From positions 1 to 64,000 of the forward strand of contig NZ_CP009043.1 of NCBI RefSeq assembly GCF_000736415.1: a DNA stretch of 64,000 nucleotides, given 5' to 3'. Source of the stretch: Campylobacter iguaniorum (GTDB lineage: Bacteria > Campylobacterota > Campylobacteria > Campylobacterales > Campylobacteraceae). The notes below the pieces were generated by a model that saw only the letters and a program-made list of their open reading frames with translations, had not been told where the DNA came from and did not search any database. Within the stretch, counting starts at the first letter, position 1; each line of letters starts with the position of its first letter. Position numbers and translations under genes: made by a program. Of this stretch, positions 48,669-57,315 are shown in pieces.

Positions 48669-49776
48669 TCCAAATTGGATTTTTTAATACCCATCTGCCA
48701 AAGCTATCTTTTTCAAATATTTCTCTATTATAAAATTTATCTATAATTGTCCAAAACTCAGTTTCGCTATAGCCAGTAAATTTACAAAAATCTTCCACTG
48801 CTTTTGGGTCTAAAGCATGATCTTTTTGTTTAATTATTTTTATAGCTTCTTCTCTATTTAACATACCATATCTAATAAACCTAGCAGTATAATCTGTAGC
48901 ACAAGCATGACCAAATTTAGGATATTTCATCCAAGCATGAACGAGATAAGCAATAGAATCTACTTGATCAAAATTTTCAGCTGTCATTGTTCTATCCCAC
49001 TCTCCAGTGAGGTCATGAAAGCCGCGTGATTTTGCAAATACATAATTTGAGTATGAATTCCAAGGTAGGAAATATGATAAGTATATTGGGTCTAATTTGT
49101 TTATTTCTTCTTTTGACGGAGCGATTGTTAAATCTAAGTCTTGTTTACTTATACCCCCCCCCATTAACTCTTCCAATGATATATCGATTGCTACGCCATT
49201 GCTTAAGATATGCTTTGCACTATAAGTCTCTTCTTTGCTATCCGATCCACCGTATTCGTAACTTACATCTTCTCCATATACTAGAAGCGGTGTATTAAAT
49301 TTAAGCGCCATATTGATTGGATATGTATATATGAGTCTGTCAATGAACCATGTAGGTTTGCCGTATTTTTCAAATGTTATCTTCATAAGCTTTTTTTGCG
49401 TTTTTATATCTGGTTTTAGAGATATTATGTTACAGCCAAATTCCTCTGATATATTTTTTAGATTATGTTTGCCAGCTTCTGTCATAGTGAAATTATCTTC
49501 TACTGTAAAAAGCACGGGATTCATCTTCATGACTTCTTTCATGATATGGACTTGGAAGTGTGAGTCTTTGCCTCCGCTTACTGCTACAGCGCAATCATAA
49601 GAATTCCCATTCATTCCGCGATATTTATCGCATAATTTTTCTAATTCTTTAAATCTTGCTTTATAATCTACTTGTGCTTTGCGTTCATGATTTTTACATG
49701 GTACACAGATTCCATCTTGATCAAATTTAATGCCCGGTCTAGTGTCTGGTATAGTACATTTTTTGCAGTATTTCAT
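48664..49776 (-). CDS. pseA: N-acetyl sugar amidotransferase (PseA-like), phase-variable
   Basis: The 370-residue PP-loop enzyme starts MKYCKKCTIPDTRPGIKF and has CVPC near residue 24, the PP-loop AVSGGKDSHFQVHIMKE near 65, and the VYGEDVSYEYGGSDS core. It is very like C. jejuni PseA, needed for the acetamidino form of pseudaminic acid, and like it lies in opposite orientation to its neighbours. A G9 tract (C9 on the plus strand, 49154-49162) encodes GlyGlyGly near residue 206 and is in frame. No pseB/C/F/G/H/I genes are visible in this window. Confidence 0.85.
   Translation of the reverse strand: MKYCKKCTIPDTRPGIKFDQDGICVPCKNHERKAQVDYKARFKELEKLCDKYRGMNGNSYDCAVAVSGGKDSHFQVHIMKEVMKMNPVLFTVEDNFTMTEAGKHNLKNISEEFGCNIISLKPDIKTQKKLMKITFEKYGKPTWFIDRLIYTYPINMALKFNTPLLVYGEDVSYEYGGSDSKEETYSAKHILSNGVAIDISLEELMGGGISKQDLDLTIAPSKEEINKLDPIYLSYFLPWNSYSNYVFAKSRGFHDLTGEWDRTMTAENFDQVDSIAYLVHAWMKYPKFGHACATDYTARFIRYGMLNREEAIKIIKQKDHALDPKAVEDFCKFTGYSETEFWTIIDKFYNREIFEKDSFGRWVLKNPIWK
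49154..49162 (-). repeat. G9 tract in the pseA-like gene
   Basis: The tract reads as nine C on the plus strand. It encodes MetGlyGlyGlyIle in a loop past mid-protein. State here: in frame. Confidence 0.9.
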
Positions 49777-49816
49777 AACAAATCCTTATGTGTTTAAATT
49801 ATATTTGAGAAATATT

Positions 49817-49822
49817 ATTATA
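49817..49822 (-). promoter_or_regulatory. -10 box of the pseA-like gene
   Basis: TATAAT on the minus strand, preceded by TTGGG, lies about 40 bp before the start at 49776. A second TATAAT lies nearer, at about 49799-49804. Confidence 0.5.
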
Positions 49823-49884
49823 CCCAATATATTAATTTTTGCGTATAAAATATAAAAAATAATTTGCTTTTAAATTGAGTTTGA

Positions 49885-49890
49885 TATAAT
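49885..49890 (+). promoter_or_regulatory. -10 box of the ptmE operon
   Basis: TATAAT preceded by TTTGA and further by TTTTAAATTGAG is a good match to the epsilonproteobacterial sigma-70 pattern. It is 39 bp before the ptmE ATG. Confidence 0.7.
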
Positions 49891-49928
49891 TATTATCGGT
49901 AATTTATGCCTTTTTATTTGGAGTATTA

Positions 49929-50975
49929 ATGAATAATATAAATAATATAAAAATAAATCAATTTTCTACTATTAAAGAAGCCTTAGTTATTATTGATGCT
50001 GGATCTATGCAGATAGCTTTAGTAACCGATAAACTTGGTAAGCTTATAGGAACTATCACCGATGGCGATATAAGGCGCGGTTTGTTAAATGGACTAGATC
50101 TAAATAGCTCTATAGAAAATATAATAAATAGGCATCCAACAGTAGCAAAAAGTAGTGACACAAAAGAGACTATTATAAGACTTGCTATAGATAGAAAACT
50201 AAAACAAATACCTATATTAGATAATAATGATATTGTTATTGGTATACAAGAAATTGATGAGCTAATACAACCAAAAACCAAACCAAACAAAGTCATTTTA
50301 ATGGTTGGTGGGCTTGGAACTCGCCTTAGGCCACTCACTGATGATATGCCAAAACCTATGCTAAATGTGGGCAATAAACCAATACTTCAAACCATAGTTG
50401 AGAAATTTGCAGAGTATGGATATACAAATATTATAATGTGCGTGAATTATAAGTCAAATTTGATTATGGATTATTTTGGAAATGGAGAGAAATTTGGTGT
50501 AAATATAGAGTATGTTTTAGAGGGTAGTCGCATGGGAACAGCTGGAGCACTTAGTTTACTCAAAGACAAGCCAAATGAAGAGTTTTTTGTGATGAATGGC
50601 GACTTGCTTACAAATGTAAATTTCGAGCATCTTCATGAATATCATAAATCAAACAAATCAGCCGCCACTATGTGTATCAGAGAGTATAGCATGCAAGTCC
50701 CTTATGGTGTGGTAAATCTCAAAGATGACAAAATCTGCTCAATCACAGAAAAGCCAGTTCATAAGTTTTTTGTAAGCGCTGGGATATATATGCTTTCACC
50801 TAAAGTGCTTGATTTTATACCTAAAGACGAGTTTTATGATATGCCAAGCTTATTTAATGTATTATTACTAAAAAATTTAGCTATACACCCATTCCCTATC
50901 AGAGAATACTGGCTAGATATCGGACGCATGGAGGAGTATAAAAAGGCAAATGAAGAATATGATGAGATATTTTGA
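49929..50975 (+). CDS. ptmE: CBS-domain sugar-1-phosphate nucleotidyltransferase PtmE
   Basis: In C. jejuni PtmE forms the GDP-sugar precursor of legionaminic acid. The 348-residue protein has two CBS domains at the N-terminus (INQFSTIKEALVIIDAGSM, then GTITDGDIRRGLL and IPILDNNDIVIGI). The nucleotidyltransferase domain begins at GGLGTRLRPLTDDMPKPML near residue 126. Later motifs are MNGDLLTNVNFEHL and WLDIGRMEEY. The end overlaps the next ATG by one base. It heads the ptmE-cytidylyltransferase-ptmF-ptmB-ptmA operon. Confidence 0.9.
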   Translation: MNNINNIKINQFSTIKEALVIIDAGSMQIALVTDKLGKLIGTITDGDIRRGLLNGLDLNSSIENIINRHPTVAKSSDTKETIIRLAIDRKLKQIPILDNNDIVIGIQEIDELIQPKTKPNKVILMVGGLGTRLRPLTDDMPKPMLNVGNKPILQTIVEKFAEYGYTNIIMCVNYKSNLIMDYFGNGEKFGVNIEYVLEGSRMGTAGALSLLKDKPNEEFFVMNGDLLTNVNFEHLHEYHKSNKSAATMCIREYSMQVPYGVVNLKDDKICSITEKPVHKFFVSAGIYMLSPKVLDFIPKDEFYDMPSLFNVLLLKNLAIHPFPIREYWLDIGRMEEYKKANEEYDEIF

Positions 50976-51748
50976 TGTACAAAAATAAAACATTTTTAGC
51001 TATTATACCCGCCCGCGGCGGGAGTAAAAGATTGCCTAGAAAAAATATTCTTGACCTTTGTGGAAAGCCACTTATTGCTTGGAGTATTGAGGCTGGACTA
51101 AAAAGTAAATATATAGATAAAATAGTGGTTAGTAGTGATGATGATGAAATACTAGATATATCTGTTAAATTTGGTGCAGATACTATAAAAAGACCATCTG
51201 AGTTGGCAAGTGATACAAGTACTACATTTGATGCTATTAAGCATTCGATTGATAATTTGGAGCATTATGATTATGTAGTTTTACTTCAGCCTACAAGTCC
51301 ATTGCGTAATGAAAAGCATATAGATGATGCCATAGATCTACTTGATACTAAAAAAGCAGATTTTATAATTAGCGTTTGCGAATGTGAACATTCTCCTTTA
51401 TGGACAAATACGTTATCAGAAAATTTAAAATTTGATAATTTTTTAGATAGAAAAATTATAAATACAAGAAGTCAAGATCTAACAAAATTTTATAGATTGA
51501 ATGGTTCTATATTTATAGCAAACACAGATAAATTTTTACATAATAGAAGTTTTTATGGTGCTAAAAATTCATTTGCTTTTATTATGCCCCAAATTTATTC
51601 AATAGATATAGACACAGAGCTTGATTTTGAAATTTCTAAAGTTATAGCAGATAAACAAATAAATAAGTGGGGGGGGGTAGAATCTAATTTAAAACCTCTT
51701 AACTCTCAATTGTCTATACAATACTTTAAGAGTTTAAATGCCGCTTAA
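50975..51748 (+). CDS. CMP-nonulosonate cytidylyltransferase, extra copy with phase-variable tail
   Basis: The 257-residue CMP-sialic-acid-synthetase-like enzyme has IPARGGSKRLPRKNI, LLQPTSPLRNEKHI and the end motif YSIDIDTELDFEISK. It would activate a nonulosonic acid with CTP. A second cytidylyltransferase (52645) lies two genes on, so one may be specific for a variant sugar. The G9 tract (51669-51677) comes after the catalytic domain; the in-frame tail of 26 residues is additional and overlaps ptmF. ATG 50975 shares a base with the ptmE stop. Confidence 0.85.
   Translation: MYKNKTFLAIIPARGGSKRLPRKNILDLCGKPLIAWSIEAGLKSKYIDKIVVSSDDDEILDISVKFGADTIKRPSELASDTSTTFDAIKHSIDNLEHYDYVVLLQPTSPLRNEKHIDDAIDLLDTKKADFIISVCECEHSPLWTNTLSENLKFDNFLDRKIINTRSQDLTKFYRLNGSIFIANTDKFLHNRSFYGAKNSFAFIMPQIYSIDIDTELDFEISKVIADKQINKWGGVESNLKPLNSQLSIQYFKSLNAA
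51669..51677 (+). repeat. G9 tract in the tail of the extra cytidylyltransferase gene
   Basis: Nine G encode Trp-Gly-Gly-Val. G8 gives TAG at once; G10 gives TAA three codons later. Both end about 50 bp before ptmF, whereas the present frame overlaps ptmF. Confidence 0.9.
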
Positions 51749-52652
51749 AATATTGATCATAGGCTTTGGTTCCATCGGTCGTAGGCATTTTGAGGTTTTA
51801 TCTAGCTTAAAACAGATGAATTTTATAAATTTAGTCACGAAACAGCGTCTAGAAAATCAAATTTGCTATGAGAGCTTAGAGAGCGTTGATGACTTGCAAA
51901 GTTATGATTATTTTGTTATTTCTTCGCCTACAAATTTGCATTACGAACAACTAAAATATATAAATGAAAATGTTAGTAATAAAATTATATTTTGCGAAAA
52001 GCCACTTTTTGAGAGCAAAAAAGAGCATTTCGTACCAAAAAATCAAATTTATGTAGGTTATGTTTTACGTTATCATCCACTCATGCAAAAGCTAAAAAAC
52101 ATGCTTGGGGGCGAAAAAATCATATGTATAAATGCAAAATGCGGTCAGTATCTACCTGCTTGGCGACCTGATAGTGATTATACAAAATGCTATAGCGCAA
52201 ATAAAAATATGGGCGGTGGAGTTTTGCTAGATCTTAGCCATGAGATTGATTATTCATTGTGGCTTGGTGGTGAGATAAAGAGTATCAAGGGCTACCAAGA
52301 CAAGGTCAGCGATCTATCCATAAATAGTGATGATCTAACTATGTTAATTGGCAAAATAAAGCATGGTTATATTAATATTTGCTTGGATTATATAAGCAAG
52401 ATAACGCATAGAAGGCTTTTTGTGGAGAGTATGGAGCGTAGTTTTGAGCTAGATTTTGTGGCAAATCGCTTGATGGTTTGTGATAAATTTGGCGTAAAAA
52501 GCGAATTTGTCGTACCAAATTTGCAAAGAAATTATATGTTTGAGCAGATGCATTTAGATATTTTGGGCGAGCGAGTTTGGGCTTGTGATTTTGAGTTTGG
52601 ACTAAAAACTATGAAAGTGATAGAAGCTATCCAAGGGGTAATTTATGAGTAG
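51738..52652 (+). CDS. ptmF: Gfo/Idh/MocA-family oxidoreductase PtmF
   Basis: The 304-residue NAD(P)-dependent oxidoreductase has the Rossmann motif IIGFGSIGRRHFEVL near residue 6 and the catalytic EKPL near 89. In C. jejuni PtmF acts with PtmA in making the amino-sugar phosphate precursor of legionaminic acid. It starts inside the upstream cytidylyltransferase gene (11-bp overlap) and overlaps the next start by 8 bp, so it appears tightly coupled. Confidence 0.85.
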   Translation: MPLKILIIGFGSIGRRHFEVLSSLKQMNFINLVTKQRLENQICYESLESVDDLQSYDYFVISSPTNLHYEQLKYINENVSNKIIFCEKPLFESKKEHFVPKNQIYVGYVLRYHPLMQKLKNMLGGEKIICINAKCGQYLPAWRPDSDYTKCYSANKNMGGGVLLDLSHEIDYSLWLGGEIKSIKGYQDKVSDLSINSDDLTMLIGKIKHGYINICLDYISKITHRRLFVESMERSFELDFVANRLMVCDKFGVKSEFVVPNLQRNYMFEQMHLDILGERVWACDFEFGLKTMKVIEAIQGVIYE

Positions 52653-53346
52653 TGTTTTATGCACGATTTGTGCTAGAGGCGGTAGCAAAGGTGTAAAAAA
52701 TAAAAACATAAAAGAGCTTTGTGGTAAACCACTCATTGCTCACACAATCGCTCAAGCTAAGGAGTGTGGGCTCTTTGACCACATTGTCATAAGCACTGAT
52801 AGTGATGAGATAGCTGACGTGGCTACAAGGTATGGTGCTGAAGTGTTTTTTAAAAGAAGCGATGAATTAGCCAGCGATATAGCTGGAAAACTTGAGGTCA
52901 TAAAAGACGCTTTTTTGAGAAGCGAGGAACATTATGGGGTTAAATTTGAGCATTTGATTGATTTAGACGCTACTTCTCCGTTAAGGTTGCCAAGCGATAT
53001 AATAAATGCTTACGAGCAGTTTTTAAAAGATGATAATGATAACCTAATAACTGCGATGCCAAGCAGAAGAAGCCCATATTTTAACCTAATCGAGCAAGAC
53101 AAGAGTGGCAAAATTTCGCTATCAAAAAAGCTGTATTTTAATGTTCTTAGGCGTCAAGACGCACCAAAAAGCTATGATATGAATGCTTCTATTTATATCT
53201 GGAAAAGAGATGTTTTGCTAAGTGAGAATTCGTTATTTTTGGATAAAACTGGGCTTTATGTGATGCCTGAAATGCGTTCCATAGATATAGATTGCGAGTT
53301 GGATTTTAAATTTGTTGAGTTTATTATGAGTGAGAAAAAATGCTAA
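52645..53346 (+). CDS. ptmB: CMP-legionaminic acid synthetase (LegF/PtmB)
   Basis: The 233-residue enzyme has ICARGGSKGVKNKNI, the LIDLDATSPLRLP motif and RSIDIDCELDFKFVEF at the end. It makes CMP-legionaminic acid, the donor for flagellin glycosylation. Position between ptmF and ptmA matches Cj1331. It overlaps both neighbours by 7-8 bp. There is no homopolymer tract. Confidence 0.9.
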   Translation: MSSVLCTICARGGSKGVKNKNIKELCGKPLIAHTIAQAKECGLFDHIVISTDSDEIADVATRYGAEVFFKRSDELASDIAGKLEVIKDAFLRSEEHYGVKFEHLIDLDATSPLRLPSDIINAYEQFLKDDNDNLITAMPSRRSPYFNLIEQDKSGKISLSKKLYFNVLRRQDAPKSYDMNASIYIWKRDVLLSENSLFLDKTGLYVMPEMRSIDIDCELDFKFVEFIMSEKKC

Positions 53347-54110
53347 AAAACAAAGTAATAGTAATAGCTGGAGCAGCTGGAGCCATAGGGGCTGAGTTCG
53401 TAAAAGTGGTAGCAAAAAACGGTGCAAATGTCATTATCGCAGACATAAATGAAGAAAATGGCTTAAAGCTAAAAGATGAGATAAATGCTAAATTTGGGCA
53501 AGATAGAGCTGATTTTTTTAAATTTGACCTGACAAGCAAAGAGAATATTTGCGAATGTATTGAGTTTGCTGATTTGAAATTTGGTAAGATTGATGCAGTG
53601 GTGAATGCTGCTTATCCAAGGACAAAAACTTTTGGAAACCACTTTTTTGATGTGAGTTATGAGGATTTTTGTGCAAATACAAATTTGCAGCTTGGCGGAG
53701 CATTTTTAATTACACAGCAATTTGCTAGCTATTTCAAGACTCAAGGATATGGGAATATCATAAATTTATCATCCATTCAAGGAGTTGTAGCTCCTAAATT
53801 TCAGACGTATAAAGGCACAAATATGAGCTCTCCAGTGGCATATAGCGCAATCAAAGCTGGAGTCATACATATGACAAAATACGTCGCAAAATACCTAAAG
53901 GGCACAAATATAAAGGTTAATTGCATAAGTCCTGGTGGTATTTTGGCGGGGCAAAACGCGAAATTTTTGGAGCAATACCGTGAAGTTTGTCTAAACAAAG
54001 GTATGCTTGATGCAAGTGATTTAAACGGAGCATTGCTATTTTTGCTTAGCGATGGAAGTGAGTTTGTAAATGGTCAAAATATCGTTGTAGACGATGGATT
54101 TTGTTTATAA
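53340..54110 (+). CDS. ptmA: Short-chain dehydrogenase PtmA
   Basis: The 256-residue SDR has VIAGAAGAIGAEFVKVVAKN at the N-terminus, a catalytic SPVAYSAIKAGVIHMTKY and the end NGQNIVVDDGFCL. In C. jejuni PtmA acts with PtmF early in legionaminic acid synthesis. It overlaps ptmB by 7 bp and ends the nonulosonate block; a 205-bp gap follows. Confidence 0.88.
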   Translation: MLKNKVIVIAGAAGAIGAEFVKVVAKNGANVIIADINEENGLKLKDEINAKFGQDRADFFKFDLTSKENICECIEFADLKFGKIDAVVNAAYPRTKTFGNHFFDVSYEDFCANTNLQLGGAFLITQQFASYFKTQGYGNIINLSSIQGVVAPKFQTYKGTNMSSPVAYSAIKAGVIHMTKYVAKYLKGTNIKVNCISPGGILAGQNAKFLEQYREVCLNKGMLDASDLNGALLFLLSDGSEFVNGQNIVVDDGFCL

Positions 54111-54234
54111 ATGTAATTTTTAAGGATCGGGATCTAAAAAAAGTATTTCAGAATAAATGGGGTTATTTATATATGTGGTTCTAAAAGGCTTTTAGAAGAA
54201 GAGATTGCTTATAAAAGATAATATTTTGTATATA

Positions 54235-54312
54235 TTTATATATAAAAATATTCTTATAGATATAGGTGATGAGCTAGATTTTAACCTAGTAAAATTTTTA
54301 TTAAAGGATATT
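54235..54312 (+). pseudogene. Remnant of the 3' end of a cytidylyltransferase gene
   Basis: In frame upstream of the flippase, codons read ILIDIGDELDFNLVKFLLKD. This matches the C-terminal pattern of the two cytidylyltransferases in this window (SIDIDCELDFKFVEFIM and SIDIDTELDFEISKVI). No upstream part of such a gene is recognisable in the gap, so it looks like a decayed fragment left by recombination. Confidence 0.5.
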
Positions 54313-54315
54313 TGT

Positions 54316-56007
54316 TTGTTAAATTTTAAAAAAATAAGATACATATTATCAAAACATGATAAAATATATTTGCTTATATTGTTATTTATGAGTATATTTT
54401 TATCATTGATAGAAACAGTTGGAATCTCTGCGATAATGCCTTTTATAACGGTTGCTACAAATCCGGCTCAAATTACACAAAATGTATATTTTAAAACTAT
54501 ATATGATTTTTTAGGTTTTGACAAAGAGATAAATTTTGTTATGGCTTTTGGAGTTTTACTTATAATATTTTATATTTTTAGAGCTTTATACAATATATTA
54601 TATGCTTATTTGTTAAATAAATTTGCTTTTAGTAGATATTATATTTTTTCATTTCAGTTATTTAAAAAATATATTAATTTTCCGTATGTAAATTTTGTCA
54701 AAAGAAATAGCTCACAACTCACAAAAGCTATAATTACCGAGGCATATAATTTATCAATTTATATTCAAAATTTATTAATGGTCTTATCAGAGATTTTTAT
54801 TATTGTCTTATTATACTCTATTTTATTAATAGTAGATTGGAAAATGACCTTAGTTTTGACTTTTATTTTGGGAGTAAAAATTTTATTTCTTATGAAACTA
54901 TTGACAAGTAAGATAAAGTATCAAGGGAAAAAAAGATCGGATGCACAATTAGCATTTTATAAAATATTGGACGAAACTTTTGGGAATTTTAAGATTGTTA
55001 AATTTATACAAAATGAAAAAAAAATATTGAATGAGTTTTCAAAGGCAAGTACCGATTATTCGATAGCAAATATCACAAATGCAGCACTACAACAGCTTCC
55101 AAAAAATATTTTAGAAACTATAGGATTTGGTTCTTTAATCACTATAGTCATATTTATTCTTATAAAATACGAAGACGCTAGTATTGTATTGCCTATTATA
55201 TCAATGTATGCTTTGGCTTTATATAGAATGTTGCCGGCAATAAATAGGATATTAAGCAGCTATAACACAATGCTTTTTCTATCAAAATCATTAGATATAG
55301 TTTATGAAGAACTTCAATATAACCCACCTATAGAAGGTAATAAAAATATAAGTTTTAAAAGCGAAATAAAATTAAATGATATTTCGTTTGAGTATATCGC
55401 ATCAAAGCCAGTTTTAAATCATACTTCTTTGAAAATAAAAAAAGGAGAAAAGATAGCTTTTATAGGGGAAAGCGGGAGTGGAAAATCAACACTAGTAGAT
55501 TTGATCATTGGGCTATATAGACCAACGAGTGGAGAAATATATATAGATGGAATTGTGCTTAATGATGAAAATATAAGATCTTGGCGATCCAAAATAGGGT
55601 ATATACCTCAGTCAATATATCTTTTTGATGGAACGGTAAAAGAAAATATCGCATTTGGATATGATTTAGACGAATCTAAAGTAGTTGAATGTCTTAAAAA
55701 GGCAAATATTTATGAATTTTTATTGCAAAAAGATGGTATAAATACAAAAGTTGGCGAGGGTGGAATTCAACTTAGTGGAGGTCAAAAGCAACGTATTGGT
55801 ATAGCACGAGCTTTGTATGATAACCCAGAAATTTTAGTATTAGATGAAGCGACTTCAGCTCTTGATAATGACACTGAAGCTAAAATTATGGATGAAATTT
55901 ACGAAGTTAGTAGTGATAAAACGCTTATCATCATTGCTCATAGGCTAAGCACCATAGAGAGATGCGAGAGAAAGATAAGACTTAATAAAGGAGAGGTACT
56001 AAGTTGA
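54316..56007 (+). CDS. pglK: ABC-type lipid-linked oligosaccharide flippase, PglK-like
   Basis: The 563-residue half transporter has six membrane segments and an ABC domain with Walker A GESGSGKST near residue 385, signature LSGGQKQRIGIARAL and Walker B ILVLDEATSALD. Length and the start NFKKIRYILSKHDKIYLL match PglK of C. jejuni (about 564 residues), which flips the N-glycan precursor. TTG 54316 is chosen because AAAGGA lies 7 nt before and the upstream frame looks like a foreign gene remnant. Neighbours suggest it exports another lipid-linked glycan. Its end overlaps the next start. Confidence 0.85.
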   Translation: MLNFKKIRYILSKHDKIYLLILLFMSIFLSLIETVGISAIMPFITVATNPAQITQNVYFKTIYDFLGFDKEINFVMAFGVLLIIFYIFRALYNILYAYLLNKFAFSRYYIFSFQLFKKYINFPYVNFVKRNSSQLTKAIITEAYNLSIYIQNLLMVLSEIFIIVLLYSILLIVDWKMTLVLTFILGVKILFLMKLLTSKIKYQGKKRSDAQLAFYKILDETFGNFKIVKFIQNEKKILNEFSKASTDYSIANITNAALQQLPKNILETIGFGSLITIVIFILIKYEDASIVLPIISMYALALYRMLPAINRILSSYNTMLFLSKSLDIVYEELQYNPPIEGNKNISFKSEIKLNDISFEYIASKPVLNHTSLKIKKGEKIAFIGESGSGKSTLVDLIIGLYRPTSGEIYIDGIVLNDENIRSWRSKIGYIPQSIYLFDGTVKENIAFGYDLDESKVVECLKKANIYEFLLQKDGINTKVGEGGIQLSGGQKQRIGIARALYDNPEILVLDEATSALDNDTEAKIMDEIYEVSSDKTLIIIAHRLSTIERCERKIRLNKGEVLS

Positions 56008-57263
56008 TATTGCTAGATCTTATATTGAGAGATAAATTTAAAGATGAATATCAAATATATAAAAAACCGTATATAATCAAGGTGAGAACCATTATGAAGG
56101 GTGAAAATAGGTTTAATTTTGTTAATAAATTAAAATTTATATATAAAATTATTAGTGCAGTTATTTATTTGAGATTTAAGTCTTACAATTGTGATTATAT
56201 ATACTTAGAGCAAGATAACAATATTAAATTTAGGGCAAAGCATATGGCTTATAATTTTGGTATTAATAGTATAAGAGGGGGGGGGTATAAAGAAGGATTT
56301 TATATCTCTTCTATTTATCAATTTTTTATATTTTTTAAAAAATATTTTTATAACTATAAATATATATTTTTATTATTTTTTGATAATACAAAAATAGATT
56401 GGAATGATCTAGCAAATTTTTTAAATTCGGCTTTGGCTATAGATTTGCAAATAAATAGTAATAAGTCATATTTTATATATAACTTATTAAATGCCAATAC
56501 CTATTTATTGGCAAATTATATTATAGCTCAAAATAAGAAATGCAATGTTTATTGCATTTATTCATCTTGTTCTTCTACTTATTTTAATTGTAGATATGAT
56601 TCGTTTAAAAATACTAATATATGTTTTTGTTCAAAGGTATTAAATGGTGAATTTGAATATTTTATTAAAAAAGGTTGGTTGCGTTCTTGTAATAATAAAT
56701 TTATTAATCTATCCACTGATTTCATATATTATGATATTAATATTTCAAAAAAAATAAAAAGAACAATATCATTTTATTCTAGTGGACATTGGGCTAGATA
56801 TATGGGCTTGTATCAAATTTTTGACAAAAATAAAATAAAGACTTATTATTATAAAGATAATCTTCTATCCAATATATCAAATGAATTAATAAATTTTTTA
56901 TATAACTATTCGGTAAAAAATGGATTAAAGTTTAAAATTCATCTTCATCCTTATGAAAAATCTTTAATTAAAAATTATAACGTTTTTCCACCGTATTTTG
57001 AGCAATATAGACAAAATATAGTAGATGTTAACATTGATCAAATTTACGATAATGATATTGGTGTTACTTTGGGATCATCTGTATTTTATGATAGACATAA
57101 TTATAATTTAGATACTTTTATGATGTGTGATATCAATTGTCCAGCAATGCCTAGACTGGTATATGTCAGTAAAGAATATAGGCAATTTTTATATAAAGAT
57201 ATTAGTGAATTAGAGTATAAATTAAATCAAAAGTTATTGAGCATGGATATTTCAGCAAGTTAA
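56004..57263 (+). CDS. Putative surface glycan transferase, phase-variable, unknown family
   Basis: I do not recognise the 419-residue protein with certainty. It is soluble, rich in Tyr, Phe, Asn and Lys, and lacks membrane segments. FKIHLHPYEKSLIKNY near residue 310 and GVTLGSSVFYDRHN near 355 resemble the HP and S/T-S motifs of GT-B capsule and sialyl-type transferases. A G9 tract (56277-56285) at about residues 92-94 is in frame. It lies between the flippase and the phase-OFF gene, overlapping the former by 4 bp. Confidence 0.55.
   Translation: MILLDLILRDKFKDEYQIYKKPYIIKVRTIMKGENRFNFVNKLKFIYKIISAVIYLRFKSYNCDYIYLEQDNNIKFRAKHMAYNFGINSIRGGGYKEGFYISSIYQFFIFFKKYFYNYKYIFLLFFDNTKIDWNDLANFLNSALAIDLQINSNKSYFIYNLLNANTYLLANYIIAQNKKCNVYCIYSSCSSTYFNCRYDSFKNTNICFCSKVLNGEFEYFIKKGWLRSCNNKFINLSTDFIYYDINISKKIKRTISFYSSGHWARYMGLYQIFDKNKIKTYYYKDNLLSNISNELINFLYNYSVKNGLKFKIHLHPYEKSLIKNYNVFPPYFEQYRQNIVDVNIDQIYDNDIGVTLGSSVFYDRHNYNLDTFMMCDINCPAMPRLVYVSKEYRQFLYKDISELEYKLNQKLLSMDISAS
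56277..56285 (+). repeat. G9 tract in a putative glycan transferase gene
   Basis: Nine G encode GlyGlyGly in the first quarter of the protein. Frame loss would abolish it. State here: in frame. Confidence 0.9.
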
Positions 57264-57315
57264 TATTAGTTTTTTGCTATACTAATTGAGTATTAATTTA
57301 GCAGAAGGAATTCAT

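Noticed and set aside
54205-54315. N-terminal 37 residues of a longer flippase
   Set aside because: AAAGGA stands 7 nt before TTG 54316, the shorter protein matches PglK length, and the extra residues look like the end of a cytidylyltransferase.
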